From Intestinimonas butyriciproducens (GTDB lineage Bacteria > Bacillota > Clostridia > Oscillospirales > Oscillospiraceae): 64,000 nucleotides of DNA. The notes beneath the pieces are model-generated. The model had not been told where the DNA came from. It made no database searches and worked only from the letters and a program-made list of their open reading frames with translations. Where the stretch lies: the NCBI RefSeq assembly GCF_004154955.1, contig NZ_CP011524.1, positions 2,914,001 to 2,978,000 on the forward strand, in the 5' to 3' direction. The translations under genes were made by a program, and so were the position numbers. Shown piece after piece: positions 51,906 through 60,199 of this stretch. Every line of letters begins with the position of its first letter. Positions within the stretch are counted from its first letter, which is position 1.

Positions 51906-53177
51906 TTATCCGGCATTTTGCGCAAAGAGTGAGAGCTGCTCCGGAACGTCTCCGGCCAGCAGCGGCCGTTCCAGCGCCACCATCTGCCGCAGCACACTGT
52001 CCGGCTTCACGCGGCTCAGCCCCGGGAGCATCCGCCCGGAGCAGGTGAGGAAGTACTGCGCCCGCTTGAGCACCACGCCCAGCTTTTTGAGCCCCTCAAA
52101 GGTGATGGGGCCCACCCGCCGGGCGGTGAGGATCCGCCGCGCCGAACGCACCCCTATGCCGGGGACCCGCAGCAGCCGCTCATAGTCCGCCCGGTTTACC
52201 TCTACCGGAAATTCCTCCAGATGCCGCAGCGCCCAGCAGCATTTGGGGTCCAGGCGGGGGTCGAGATCCGGGTGGCCCTCATCCAGCAGTTCCGTCGCTT
52301 CAAAGTGATAAAACCGCAGCAGCCAGTCGGCCTGATACAGCCGGTGCTCCCGGAGAAGGGGTGGCTGGAAGCCCTGCGGGGCGGGCAGGAGCTTGCTGTC
52401 GGACACGGGCAGATAGGCCGAATAAAAGACCCGCTTGAGCTGATACTTCTGATAGAGCCCCTCGGTAAGGCGGAGGATATGGAGATCAGACTCCGGCGTG
52501 GCGCCGATGATCATCTGGGTGGACTGTCCGGCCGGAGCGAACCGGGGAGCGCCCCGGTACAGCCTGAGGGCCTGCCCGGACTCTAGAATGGCCTCCCGAA
52601 TCTGGGCCATGGGGGTCAGGATGGAGGCCCTGGTCTTGTCCGGGGCCAACGCTTTCAGGGATGCCTCGGAGGGCAGCTCGATGTTCACGCTCATCCGGTC
52701 CGCCAGCAGTCCCAGCCGATAGGTGAGCAGCGGATCCGCTCCGGGGATGGCCTTTGCGTGGATGTATCCGGCAAAGCCGTACTCCTCCCGGATGAGGCGC
52801 AGGGTCTCGATCATCCGCTCTGTGGTGTAGTCCGGGTCTCTCAGCACAGCAGAGGAGAGGAAAAGCCCCTCGATATAATTGCGCCGGTAGAAGCCGATGG
52901 TGAGCTCGGCCAGCTCCCGGGGCGTAAAGGCCGTGCGTGGCACGTCGTTGGAGCGGCGGTTCACGCAGTACTGACAGTCGTAACAGCACGCGTTGGTCAT
53001 CAGCACCTTCAGCAGCGTCACACACCGCCCGTCGGCGGAGAAGGAATGGCAGCATCCCCCCAGCACCGTGGAGCCCAGTTTTCCCGGCCGCCCCGCCCGG
53101 TCCAGACCGCTGGAGGTACAGGCCGCATCGTATTTGGCCGCATCGGTCAGAATGGTCAGCTTGTCCAGCAGCTCCAC
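51906..53177 (-). CDS. Putative DNA modification/repair radical SAM protein (TIGR03916)
   Basis: The protein has 423 residues. The radical-SAM cluster motif C-x3-C-x2-C is CCYDCQYC near residue 65, followed by VNRRSNDVPRTAFTPRELAEL. The TIM-barrel continues with GLFLSSAVLRDPDYTTERMIETL. A C-terminal helix-hairpin-helix (LLRVPGIGVRSARRILTARRVG) suggests DNA binding, as in spore photoproduct lyase relatives. GTG 53177 has GGGAGG upstream. A strong promoter with an operator-like dyad lies just before it. Confidence 0.88.
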   Translation of the reverse strand: MELLDKLTILTDAAKYDAACTSSGLDRAGRPGKLGSTVLGGCCHSFSADGRCVTLLKVLMTNACCYDCQYCVNRRSNDVPRTAFTPRELAELTIGFYRRNYIEGLFLSSAVLRDPDYTTERMIETLRLIREEYGFAGYIHAKAIPGADPLLTYRLGLLADRMSVNIELPSEASLKALAPDKTRASILTPMAQIREAILESGQALRLYRGAPRFAPAGQSTQMIIGATPESDLHILRLTEGLYQKYQLKRVFYSAYLPVSDSKLLPAPQGFQPPLLREHRLYQADWLLRFYHFEATELLDEGHPDLDPRLDPKCCWALRHLEEFPVEVNRADYERLLRVPGIGVRSARRILTARRVGPITFEGLKKLGVVLKRAQYFLTCSGRMLPGLSRVKPDSVLRQMVALERPLLAGDVPEQLSLFAQNAG

Positions 53178-53201
53178 AGTTCTTTTTCCTCCCGTTATGA
53201 A

Positions 53202-53244
53202 ACATTTGTACTAGTATTATAGTTCTCGAACAAATGTATGTCAA
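53202..53244 (-). promoter_or_regulatory. Consensus promoter and operator-like dyad of the DNA-repair pair
   Basis: On the minus strand TTGACA (53239-53244), 17 bp, TATAAT (53216-53221) is a perfect sigma-A promoter. ACATTTGT (53202-53209) and ACAAATGT (53230-53237) form an 8-bp inverted repeat flanking the -10 box. The spacer also holds GTTCGAGAAC, a palindrome that does not match the usual Gram-positive LexA box. Confidence 0.75.
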
Positions 53245-53269
53245 CAGGAAAATTTCTCCCTCCATGCAG

Positions 53270-53307
53270 CCGCGCCGCCCAGGCCCTGGAGGGCCGGAGC
53301 GGCGCGG
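53270..53307. terminator. GC-rich hairpin after the vanZ-like gene
   Basis: CCGCGCCGC pairs with GCGGCGCGG, with inner CC/GG and GGCCC/GGGCC pairs. A T-run follows only in the plus direction, after GACATTG. Confidence 0.5.
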
Positions 53308-53320
53308 GACATTGTCTTTT

Positions 53321-53782
53321 TTATGCGGCGTACCTTTTCTTCCTCCGCAGCACCCCCGCCGCCAGTGCCAGCAGCAAGCCCAGCGCCGCACCCCCCAGGT
53401 CCACCCAGATGTCGGACACCTTTCCCGCCCTCCCTTCCACAAAGAGCTGGATGGTCTCATCGATCAGGGCGCAGAAGAGCGACGCGGAGAGTACCCCGGC
53501 ACACAGGCCCCGCCCGGTCCGGTCCCGGTTTCGCAGGCTCCCAGTGAGCAGCGCCGCGAGCACCAGATACTCCGCCATATGGGCGCCCTTGCGCACCAGC
53601 GTCTCGGTGAGAAAGGGGGGAAGGCACAGCGCCTCCAGCAGCGCCGAAAGGCCCGAGAGCACCGCACCGCTCTCCTGTGAGGAGACGGCGGCGGGCTGGA
53701 GGGAGTGCCCCCAGATGACGCCCAGCCACAGCAGGGTCAACACGGGGTAACATCCGATCCTTGACTTGGAGACGTTTTGCAT
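53321..53782 (-). CDS. VanZ-family membrane protein
   Basis: This 153-residue protein has about four membrane segments. LRRKKR ends the chain, while FVEGRAGKVSDIWVDLGGAALGLLLALAAG is the VanZ signature (E-x-x-Q-x-F-x-x-G-R-x-x-x-x-D-x-x-x-N/D-x-x-G), preceded by RKGAHMAEYLVLAALL. Members are widespread in Firmicutes and some alter teicoplanin or lipoglycopeptide susceptibility; most have unknown function. AAAGGAGG precedes the ATG. It lies 57 nt after the ABC exporter gene in the same direction. Confidence 0.82.
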   Translation of the reverse strand: MQNVSKSRIGCYPVLTLLWLGVIWGHSLQPAAVSSQESGAVLSGLSALLEALCLPPFLTETLVRKGAHMAEYLVLAALLTGSLRNRDRTGRGLCAGVLSASLFCALIDETIQLFVEGRAGKVSDIWVDLGGAALGLLLALAAGVLRRKKRYAA

Positions 53783-53839
53783 GCCGGGATCCTCCTTTTT
53801 TGAGATGCCTGGGGCCTGTTTGAACTATGGAAACACGCC

Positions 53840-55594
53840 CTAGCACGGACCCTCCTCCACCCTGCCCTCCCGGATCTGGTAGACCCGGTCGGCCATGGCA
53901 AAGACCGTGGGCCGGTGGCTGGTGACAATGCAGGTGCGTCCCCCCTGCCCTGTGAGCAGGTTCCGGAGCACCCGGGCCTCGGTCTCCGCGTCCAGCGCCG
54001 AGGTGGCCTCATCCAGCAGCAGGACCGGAGCGTCCCGCAGCAGCGCGCGGGCGATGGAGAGGCGTTGGTTCTGCCCCTCGGAGAGCCCCGCCCCCTGTTC
54101 CCCCAAAGGGGTGTGTATCCCCTGAGGAAGCCGGCTGACGAATTCGTAGGCGCAGGCGGTCCTGAGGGCCTCCTCCAGCATCTGGTCGTCGGCATCCGGC
54201 CGCAGCAGGCGCAGGCTCTCGGCGATGGTGCCGGAAAAGGCGGCCTTTTCCTGGGGCACATAGGCAAAGAGGGGACGAGTACAGGCCGACACAGGCAGGT
54301 CCTCCTCCCCCGGCGCCTGGAGGATCGCCGTCCCGCCCTGGGGTCGGATCAGGCCCAGCAACACCCGCAGCAGGGTGGTCTTACCCTCGCCGGAGGCGCC
54401 GGCCAGGGCCACCAGCTCCCCCGGACGCGCCAGGAGGGAGACCTCCTCCAGCACCGGACGGTCCGGCGCATAGCGGAAGCTCACCCGGTCCAGCCGCAGC
54501 GTAAGCCCCTTTCCCCGTCCCGCGGCGGCCATTCGCTCCACCCGCCGCGCCAACGTAGGGGCGACCTCCGGTTCACGGGGGAGGTCCAGCACAGCCAAGA
54601 TGCGCCGGGCGGCCACGGTCGCGGAGATGGCGCCGGGCACCAGCCCCACCAGGGCGGAAAACCCGGCGGAGAGCTGCCCGGCGAGCTGCAGAAACATGAC
54701 CATCAGGGCAAGGTCGATGTATCCTGTCCACAGCCGGTAAACGCCCCAGGCCAGACAGGTATAGGAGACCGCCTGCCCCATCAGGGACATCAGAGAAGAG
54801 GTCAGGATGGAAAAGCGGTTGAAGTCCAGGCTGGCCTCCCGCCAGCGGGCCTGTTCCTCCCCCTCCCGCGCGGTGAACCGCCCCGTCAGGTCGAAGGCTT
54901 TGATGGCCTGCATATTCTGGAGGGCCTCCTCGTGAAAGGCCATCAACTGGGCGTTGGCTCCCCGCACCCGTTTCTGATGCTCCCGCATCCGTCCCATCAG
55001 GGCACGGGAAAACAGCAGAGTCACCGGGGCGCTGAGCAGGGCCAGCAGGGCCATCACCGGGTCATACCACAGGATCAGGATCAGGCAGGCCGAAAACTGG
55101 AACAGACGGATTACCAGGCTGGGCAGCAGTCCAAACACGCTCCCCGCCACGGTGCCGACGTCCCCGGTCACCCGGCTGAGGAGATCGCCGGAGTGGAATG
55201 CCTGGAGGGCGCTCCAATCCGCCTGGAGAAAGCGGCGGAACACGTCGGCCTGCATCTCATTCTGGATCTTCAGATTCACCTTGGTGGAAATGCGGCTGTT
55301 GAGGGCGGAGAGGCCCAGGGCCACCAGCCCCAGCAGCACATAGCCTGCCGCAAGGGCCGCCACCTCTCCCCAGGCCCGATGCGCACCCACCACGGCGGTG
55401 GTGAGGGTGCGGGAGAGAAGACTGCCGCCCAAGCCCAGCCCCGCCACCAGGAGCCCCAGAGCGATATACAGCGCGATTTGTCCCCGGTAGCGCCTGGCAT
55501 AGCGGTAAATCCAGCCTAGCTCCTGGCACATTTCCTGCAGATAGCCCTCCCGCAGCTTGTCCCATATTTTTTTCATCCCTGCCAGGATACTCAC
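53840..55594 (-). CDS. ABC exporter half-transporter (fused permease-ATPase)
   Basis: The protein has 584 residues. Six membrane segments lie in about residues 30-320 (ABC type 1 exporter fold). The ATPase domain follows with LAGASGEGKTTLLRVL (Walker A), FAYVPQEKAAFSGTI (Q-loop), LSEGQNQRLSIARALLRDAPVLLLDEATSALD (signature LSEGQ and Walker B) and TSHRPTVF (H-loop His). It probably works as a homodimer exporting a lipid, peptide or drug. The GTG start at 55594 is the longest; ATG 55576 is possible. Substrate unknown. Confidence 0.88.
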   Translation of the reverse strand: MSILAGMKKIWDKLREGYLQEMCQELGWIYRYARRYRGQIALYIALGLLVAGLGLGGSLLSRTLTTAVVGAHRAWGEVAALAAGYVLLGLVALGLSALNSRISTKVNLKIQNEMQADVFRRFLQADWSALQAFHSGDLLSRVTGDVGTVAGSVFGLLPSLVIRLFQFSACLILILWYDPVMALLALLSAPVTLLFSRALMGRMREHQKRVRGANAQLMAFHEEALQNMQAIKAFDLTGRFTAREGEEQARWREASLDFNRFSILTSSLMSLMGQAVSYTCLAWGVYRLWTGYIDLALMVMFLQLAGQLSAGFSALVGLVPGAISATVAARRILAVLDLPREPEVAPTLARRVERMAAAGRGKGLTLRLDRVSFRYAPDRPVLEEVSLLARPGELVALAGASGEGKTTLLRVLLGLIRPQGGTAILQAPGEEDLPVSACTRPLFAYVPQEKAAFSGTIAESLRLLRPDADDQMLEEALRTACAYEFVSRLPQGIHTPLGEQGAGLSEGQNQRLSIARALLRDAPVLLLDEATSALDAETEARVLRNLLTGQGGRTCIVTSHRPTVFAMADRVYQIREGRVEEGPC

Positions 55595-55610
55595 CCCCTA
55601 TCCGCATAGA

Positions 55611-55652
55611 AACGGGCCGCCGTCCCGGTCGGGACGGCGGCCCCCGTTTTTC
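55611..55652. terminator. Terminator between the capsule operon and the ABC exporter
   Basis: GGGCCGCCGTCCC (55614-55626) pairs perfectly with 55631-55643 around GGTC, with CCCCGTTTTT on the plus-strand side and GTTTCT on the minus-strand side. Confidence 0.7.
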
Positions 55653-55687
55653 AGCGCCGCGCGCAGAGGGGACCGCCTTCACGCCCC

Positions 55688-57130
55688 CTATTTTTCCTGC
55701 CGGTAGGCGTGATATTTCCCGTAGTGGTCACCGCCGTACCCGTACCCATAGCCATACCCGTAGCGTCCCCCACCGCCGGAGGCTCCATTGAGCACACAGC
55801 CCATCAGAGGAGTCCCGCTGCCGGCGAGAAACTGGAGGCTGTCCAGGATATGGGAGACCTGGGCGGTCCCGGAGCGGACCACATACAGGGAGGCGTCGGC
55901 CAGTCCGGCCAGCGCCGCCCCATCGCCCAGCAGACCGCAGGGGGGCGTGTCCAGGATCACGTAGTCGGCCTCCTCCCGCAGGGTGGTGAGAAGGGCTTCC
56001 AGGCGCCTGGACTCCATCTGTCTGCGCGGATTGGACGACGGCTCATCCCCGGCCAGCAGGCGGACCTGCGTCCCCTCCAGCGTCAGCAGGTGCTCCCTGG
56101 GATCTGCGCCCCGGAGGTTCAGCAGCTCCGGCGCCCCCCTGGAGGGGACGCTCACCCCCAGGCAGCGCTTGACGGAGGGCTTGCGCAGATCCAGGTCCAC
56201 CAGAATGACCCGCGCGCCGTTCTGGCTGAGGGTCAGGGCCAGGTTGACAGCCACGGTGGTCTTTCCCTCGCCGGGGAGAGTGCTGGAGACCATGATCACC
56301 TTGCGCCCCTCGGCCGCCCGGAGGAACTTGATGCGCAGGCTACGTACATTCTCCAGGAAAGCGCCGGATATCCTGGGGTTTTGGATGGAGATGGTACGGT
56401 CGAATTGCCCGGAGCGCCGTTTGAACCGCACGGCGGGCAGGGAGGCAAGGCATGTCTGATTGAGTCGACGCTTGACCTCCTCCGGCGTGCGGACAGTGCA
56501 CCGGGTCGCGGCGAAGAGCAGCACGACCGCCAGCCCCAGGGCAAGGCCCAGCAGCGCGCCCTTGCAGATGCTGCGTACCGGATCAAAAGGGGCGTCGGGC
56601 TGGGCGGCCACCGCAGGCTGGGTCAGAATGTGCATCTCAGTGCTGCCCACCACGTAATCGGCCACCCGGGGATAGATGCGGATGACCGTCTCCAGGATGT
56701 CGTAGGCGTCCTGGGCGCTGGTGCTGGTGACCCGGAGGGAGAAAAGGCTTGTGTTGTCCACCGCCCGGGCCGAGATGCTGCCGTTGAGCCAGCTCACTCC
56801 CAGCTCCTGCCGGAGCAGGGATTGAAGAAGGTCGGACTGCAGCAGATAGGGGAAGGTCTTGGCCAGTTGTTCGGCCGTGGCTTTGTCATAATAACTGCCG
56901 CTCCCGGCCATGTCGCTGAGGGCGGACGCGCTGGTCTCGATGGTGAAGGTGGCTTCGGAGTGGTAGAGCGGCACATAACTCCTCCAGGCACGCACCCCCA
57001 TCGCGGCGGCGCCCAGCAGCGCCAGCAGCAGCGGCACCCAGAACAGGCGGCGCAGGGCCCGTCCCAGCTCCGGCAGAAGGCGGTACAGATCAATCCGGCC
57101 CTCTTCCTGATCCAGCTTATGTTCTTCCAT
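55688..57130 (-). CDS. Wzz-BY-kinase fusion 2 (polysaccharide co-polymerase tyrosine kinase)
   Basis: This 480-residue protein joins a Wzz-type membrane domain (helix at about 25-45, periplasmic part, second helix near 200) to a CpsD-like BY-kinase. The kinase has SSTLPGEGKTTVAVNLALTLS (Walker A), ILVDLDLRKPS (Walker A' with D-x-D-x-R) and YVILDTPPCGLL (Walker B). The C-terminal tail is a Tyr cluster alternating with Gly (RYGYGYGYGYGG and YGKYHAY), the autophosphorylation region. Such proteins control exopolysaccharide chain length. The start at 57130 overlaps the upstream kinase gene by 14 nt. Confidence 0.88.
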   Translation of the reverse strand: MEEHKLDQEEGRIDLYRLLPELGRALRRLFWVPLLLALLGAAAMGVRAWRSYVPLYHSEATFTIETSASALSDMAGSGSYYDKATAEQLAKTFPYLLQSDLLQSLLRQELGVSWLNGSISARAVDNTSLFSLRVTSTSAQDAYDILETVIRIYPRVADYVVGSTEMHILTQPAVAAQPDAPFDPVRSICKGALLGLALGLAVVLLFAATRCTVRTPEEVKRRLNQTCLASLPAVRFKRRSGQFDRTISIQNPRISGAFLENVRSLRIKFLRAAEGRKVIMVSSTLPGEGKTTVAVNLALTLSQNGARVILVDLDLRKPSVKRCLGVSVPSRGAPELLNLRGADPREHLLTLEGTQVRLLAGDEPSSNPRRQMESRRLEALLTTLREEADYVILDTPPCGLLGDGAALAGLADASLYVVRSGTAQVSHILDSLQFLAGSGTPLMGCVLNGASGGGGRYGYGYGYGYGGDHYGKYHAYRQEK

Positions 57131-58619
57131 GGTGACTCCCCGCCTGGTCGGACGGCGCGGCTCCAGGGCCCTCCCCACCGTCTCGGTCTTTTCGGCCCGC
57201 GCTTTGGCCATAACCGTATCCGTATTTATAGCCGTATCCATACCCATATCCGTAGCCATAGCCCCTGTGGTCGGTGGAGAAGGGCATGCTGCGCACATCG
57301 TTGAAGACACAGCCCAGCAGCCTGGCCCGGCTCTGGCGGAGCATATCCGCCGCATCGTTGATCCGCCCGGCCGGGACCCCGTCCTGCCGGACCACCAGCA
57401 GCGAGGCATCCGCCTGGTCGGCCAGGGCTTCCACGTCAGAGAAAAGGGCGATGGGGGGCGAATCGATGATGATATAATCCATCTCCGCCCGCGCCTGGCG
57501 CAGCAGAGCCGCCATGTTCTCCGAGGGGATGAGCTCCGCCGCCCGGCTGTTGGAGCGGGTGGAAAAGAGGGCGTAGAGCGGATACTGCTCCAGATATTCC
57601 GGCTCATAGGGGATCTTGCCCTCCAGCAGATCGGCCAGCTCCCGCTCCGGCTTCCGTCCGAAGAGCTTGTACTGCGCCGCCTTGTGGAGGTCGGCGTCGA
57701 TGAGGAGCACCTTCTTGTTCCGCTGGGCCAGCGTCAGGGCAATGTTGGCGCAGACGGTGGATTTTCCCTCGTTCTCCGCCACACTGGTGACCAGGAGCAC
57801 CTGGGCCGACTCTTTCTGGAGGGCATAGGTCAGCTTCACTCCCAGCTTATACACCGACTCGGTGAAGTGGAAGCTGGCCACCGGCATGGTGATGAGCAGC
57901 CCCTTGTTGGCCCGGCGCAGCTTTGCCCGCAGGGTCTTGTTCTTCACCTCATGGTGGAGGGTGGAGAAGAGTTTCACATCCAGCTTGCGCCGGAGGGCGG
58001 CGGTGGTCTGCACGGTGTCGGAGCAGAGAGCCGCCGCCAACAGCAGCGCCGTCATAGCCGCCGTGCCGACCAGAAAGGCCTGCCTGCGCACCCGGCTTAT
58101 ATCCACCGGATTGGAGGGGGCTGTCGGCACGGTGGGACTGTCCAGCTCCTTGAGGATCACGTTTTGGAACACATGCTCGGAAACAGTGTCATAGTTCTCC
58201 AGCATCAGCTTCAGGGTCTGAAAGGCGTCCTCAGGCGAGTCCGCCGTGACCCGCAGGCTGAGCAGATTGGTCTCGGGCAGCACAGTGGCTTTCAGGGTGC
58301 CCGGCAGGCTCTCTACGCCCAACTGACCGGCGGCCACTGAACCAAACATATTGCTCTCAAAGAGCTGGGTAAAGGTGTCCGCGATTTCGGCGGACATGCT
58401 CAGGTTGGAGAGCACGGTGGAGTAACTGCTCCGTTTGACACTGACGGCCAGCACGGCACCTGCGGTGTACTCTGGGGCATACAGGTTCTGGACGGCGATC
58501 TCCGTCCCCATAAGGGCGATGAGCCCTGCCGCCAGGATCAGCAGCCAGTTTTTCCACAGCCGCCGCCACAGACACAGGGGATTGAGCTCCGACATGGAAA
58601 ACATCTGCTTTTCTTCCAT
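57117..58619 (-). CDS. Wzz-BY-kinase fusion 1 with long Gly-Tyr repeat tail
   Basis: The 500-residue protein has the same architecture as the next gene: Wzz domain with helices near 25-45 and 180-200, then a BY-kinase with SVAENEGKSTVCANIALTLA (Walker A), VLLIDADLHKA (Walker A' with His where the last basic residue is usually Arg) and YIIIDSPPIA (Walker B). Near the C-terminus is a run of nine Gly-Tyr or Lys-Tyr dipeptides, then a basic and acidic end. Its sequence differs clearly from that of the second kinase, so the two are not a recent duplication. ATG 58619 has GAGGGGG upstream. Confidence 0.87.
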   Translation of the reverse strand: MEEKQMFSMSELNPLCLWRRLWKNWLLILAAGLIALMGTEIAVQNLYAPEYTAGAVLAVSVKRSSYSTVLSNLSMSAEIADTFTQLFESNMFGSVAAGQLGVESLPGTLKATVLPETNLLSLRVTADSPEDAFQTLKLMLENYDTVSEHVFQNVILKELDSPTVPTAPSNPVDISRVRRQAFLVGTAAMTALLLAAALCSDTVQTTAALRRKLDVKLFSTLHHEVKNKTLRAKLRRANKGLLITMPVASFHFTESVYKLGVKLTYALQKESAQVLLVTSVAENEGKSTVCANIALTLAQRNKKVLLIDADLHKAAQYKLFGRKPERELADLLEGKIPYEPEYLEQYPLYALFSTRSNSRAAELIPSENMAALLRQARAEMDYIIIDSPPIALFSDVEALADQADASLLVVRQDGVPAGRINDAADMLRQSRARLLGCVFNDVRSMPFSTDHRGYGYGYGYGYGYKYGYGYGQSAGRKDRDGGEGPGAAPSDQAGSHHGRT

Positions 58620-58630
58620 CCCGCGCCCCC

Positions 58631-59437
58631 TCATTCCACAACGACGTAGAGCACGGCGGTCCCCTCGGTCCCCGTCGGCCCGGCGCAGGTATAGCGCACC
58701 CGATAGGTCCCCGGCACGGAGGTGTCCACCTGTGCGTCCACCGTCACCGTCTCCTCGGCACCGTAGGTCACCGACTCCAGATACTCCATGGGCTGAAAAA
58801 CCGCGTCCCTGGCCAGATAGACCAAATATTCCGTCAGGTAGATGCGCGGCTCCCCCTGGGCCTGGTTCCTGATGACGATGTCCGCCGTGAAGGAGGCGGT
58901 ATCTCCCAGGCTGTTGGTGACCTCAAAGGTGACGGGGTAGGTCCCCTCGGCGTAAGCGGAGAGGCCACTGCTGGTCACCTTGATGCGCTCGGACACATCC
59001 CCGTCGATGAGATCCGTGGCGGTCAGCCGGTCCCGGATCTGGACCGCCGTCCCCACGGAATAGCGCAGCTCCCGGGAGAGGGCAAATTTGGGGGGCGCGT
59101 AATCGGTATAGCGCACGGTCCGGGTGCGGTGGGCGACGTGGGCGTCGCTGTCCACCACGGCATATGTAATGGTGGTTTCACTGCCCTCGATGGTTTTGGC
59201 GATCCCCTGGATGAGTACCCTCTCGGTGAGGTCTCCATCCTTGTCGTCCCAGGCGGTGACTCCCTCCAGCAGCTTTTCCCGGCTGTTTTCTCCTACAGAG
59301 ATGACCAGGGGCTCATCGGGACACTGGAGCACGGGCAGGGTGCGGTCCTCCGCCCGGTAGTGATAGTACTCGGACGCGGCAAGGGCGCTCCCGGTGAGCA
59401 GGAAGAGCACCAGAGTGAAAATTTTCAGCTTTTTCAT
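58631..59437 (-). CDS. Secreted Ig-like (DUF5011/HYR-type) protein
   Basis: This 268-residue protein has a signal peptide (MKKLKIFTLVLFLLTGSALAASEYY, probable cleavage after ALA). It contains two or three bacterial immunoglobulin-like repeats of DUF5011 type (GVTAWDDKDGDLTERV, TATDLIDGDVSERIKVTSSGL...YPVTFEVTNSLGDTASF). No sortase motif or membrane anchor at the end is visible. It sits between the PHP phosphatase and the first kinase in the polysaccharide operon, so it may act in envelope polymer handling. Function is not known. Confidence 0.7.
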   Translation of the reverse strand: MKKLKIFTLVLFLLTGSALAASEYYHYRAEDRTLPVLQCPDEPLVISVGENSREKLLEGVTAWDDKDGDLTERVLIQGIAKTIEGSETTITYAVVDSDAHVAHRTRTVRYTDYAPPKFALSRELRYSVGTAVQIRDRLTATDLIDGDVSERIKVTSSGLSAYAEGTYPVTFEVTNSLGDTASFTADIVIRNQAQGEPRIYLTEYLVYLARDAVFQPMEYLESVTYGAEETVTVDAQVDTSVPGTYRVRYTCAGPTGTEGTAVLYVVVE

Positions 59438-59452
59438 GGCATTCCTCGGTCG

Positions 59453-60196
59453 TTAGAATTGGGCCAGCACCGGCCTGATGGGCGCATTCTCCAACATGTG
59501 CCGGGGATTTTCCTCCAGCAGGAAATCCGCGATTTCCGGCGCGGTGTACTCCGCCACATAGCTCCGGGCGTCCTCCAGCCATGGGGTGCGCCGGTAAGGG
59601 CTGTGGGCATCGCTGCCGATGAGGTGCATGCACCCCTCCCCCAGGCACCAGTGAGCCGTCCGGGCCGCCCGGCGGCCAAACCGGCCAAAGAGGCTTCCTT
59701 TATTGATCTGGAGCGCCCACCCCGCCTCTATCCACCGGAGAAGGCACCCCCGGTCCTCCTGCGCAAAACGGTAGCGTTCCGGGTGGGCCACCACAGGGAC
59801 CGCCCCGGCGGCGCTGATCTCCTCCAGCATCCGCTGGGCAAAGGAGAAGGGCGCTTCAAATCCAAACTCCACCAGGAGATACCGGCTGCCGCCCAGAGTG
59901 AGGAGCTTCCCCTCCCGGAGATGCCGTGGGGTTTCCGGGGTGACATAGACCTCCATCCCCGCATACAGCCGCAGAGGGATGTCCCGCTCCCCCAGCAGGC
60001 GGGCCAGGCACAGGAACCGCTCCTCCAACGCCTCTGTGCGGTAATTGTCAAAACAACCCGGCACATTGCAGTGCGGGGTGGCGCACACGGCGGTAACGCC
60101 GCTCTCCACCGCCAGACGGGCCATCCGACAGCTCTCCTCCTCAGAGGAGGATCCGTCGTCCACGCCGGGCAGGATGTGACAGTGCAGGTCGATCAT
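59453..60196 (-). CDS. CpsB/YwqE-type PHP tyrosine-protein phosphatase
   Basis: This 247-residue PHP-domain protein starts MIDLHCHILPGVDDGSSSEEES, the metal-binding motif D-x-H-x-H of CpsB/YwqE manganese-dependent phosphatases that dephosphorylate BY-kinases. Further metal-binding residues are in CATPHC, EVYVTPE, VAHPERY and LIGSDAHSPYRRTP. It should reset the phosphorylation state of the two kinases encoded downstream. The genes share one strand with spacings of 3-15 nt around it. Confidence 0.9.
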   Translation of the reverse strand: MIDLHCHILPGVDDGSSSEEESCRMARLAVESGVTAVCATPHCNVPGCFDNYRTEALEERFLCLARLLGERDIPLRLYAGMEVYVTPETPRHLREGKLLTLGGSRYLLVEFGFEAPFSFAQRMLEEISAAGAVPVVAHPERYRFAQEDRGCLLRWIEAGWALQINKGSLFGRFGRRAARTAHWCLGEGCMHLIGSDAHSPYRRTPWLEDARSYVAEYTAPEIADFLLEENPRHMLENAPIRPVLAQF

Positions 60197-60199
60197 CGC

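Noticed and set aside
50020-53782. Vancomycin or teicoplanin resistance cluster suggested by VanR-like and VanZ-like genes
   Set aside because: No vanS, vanH, ligase or vanX-type gene is present and unrelated DNA-repair genes lie in between.
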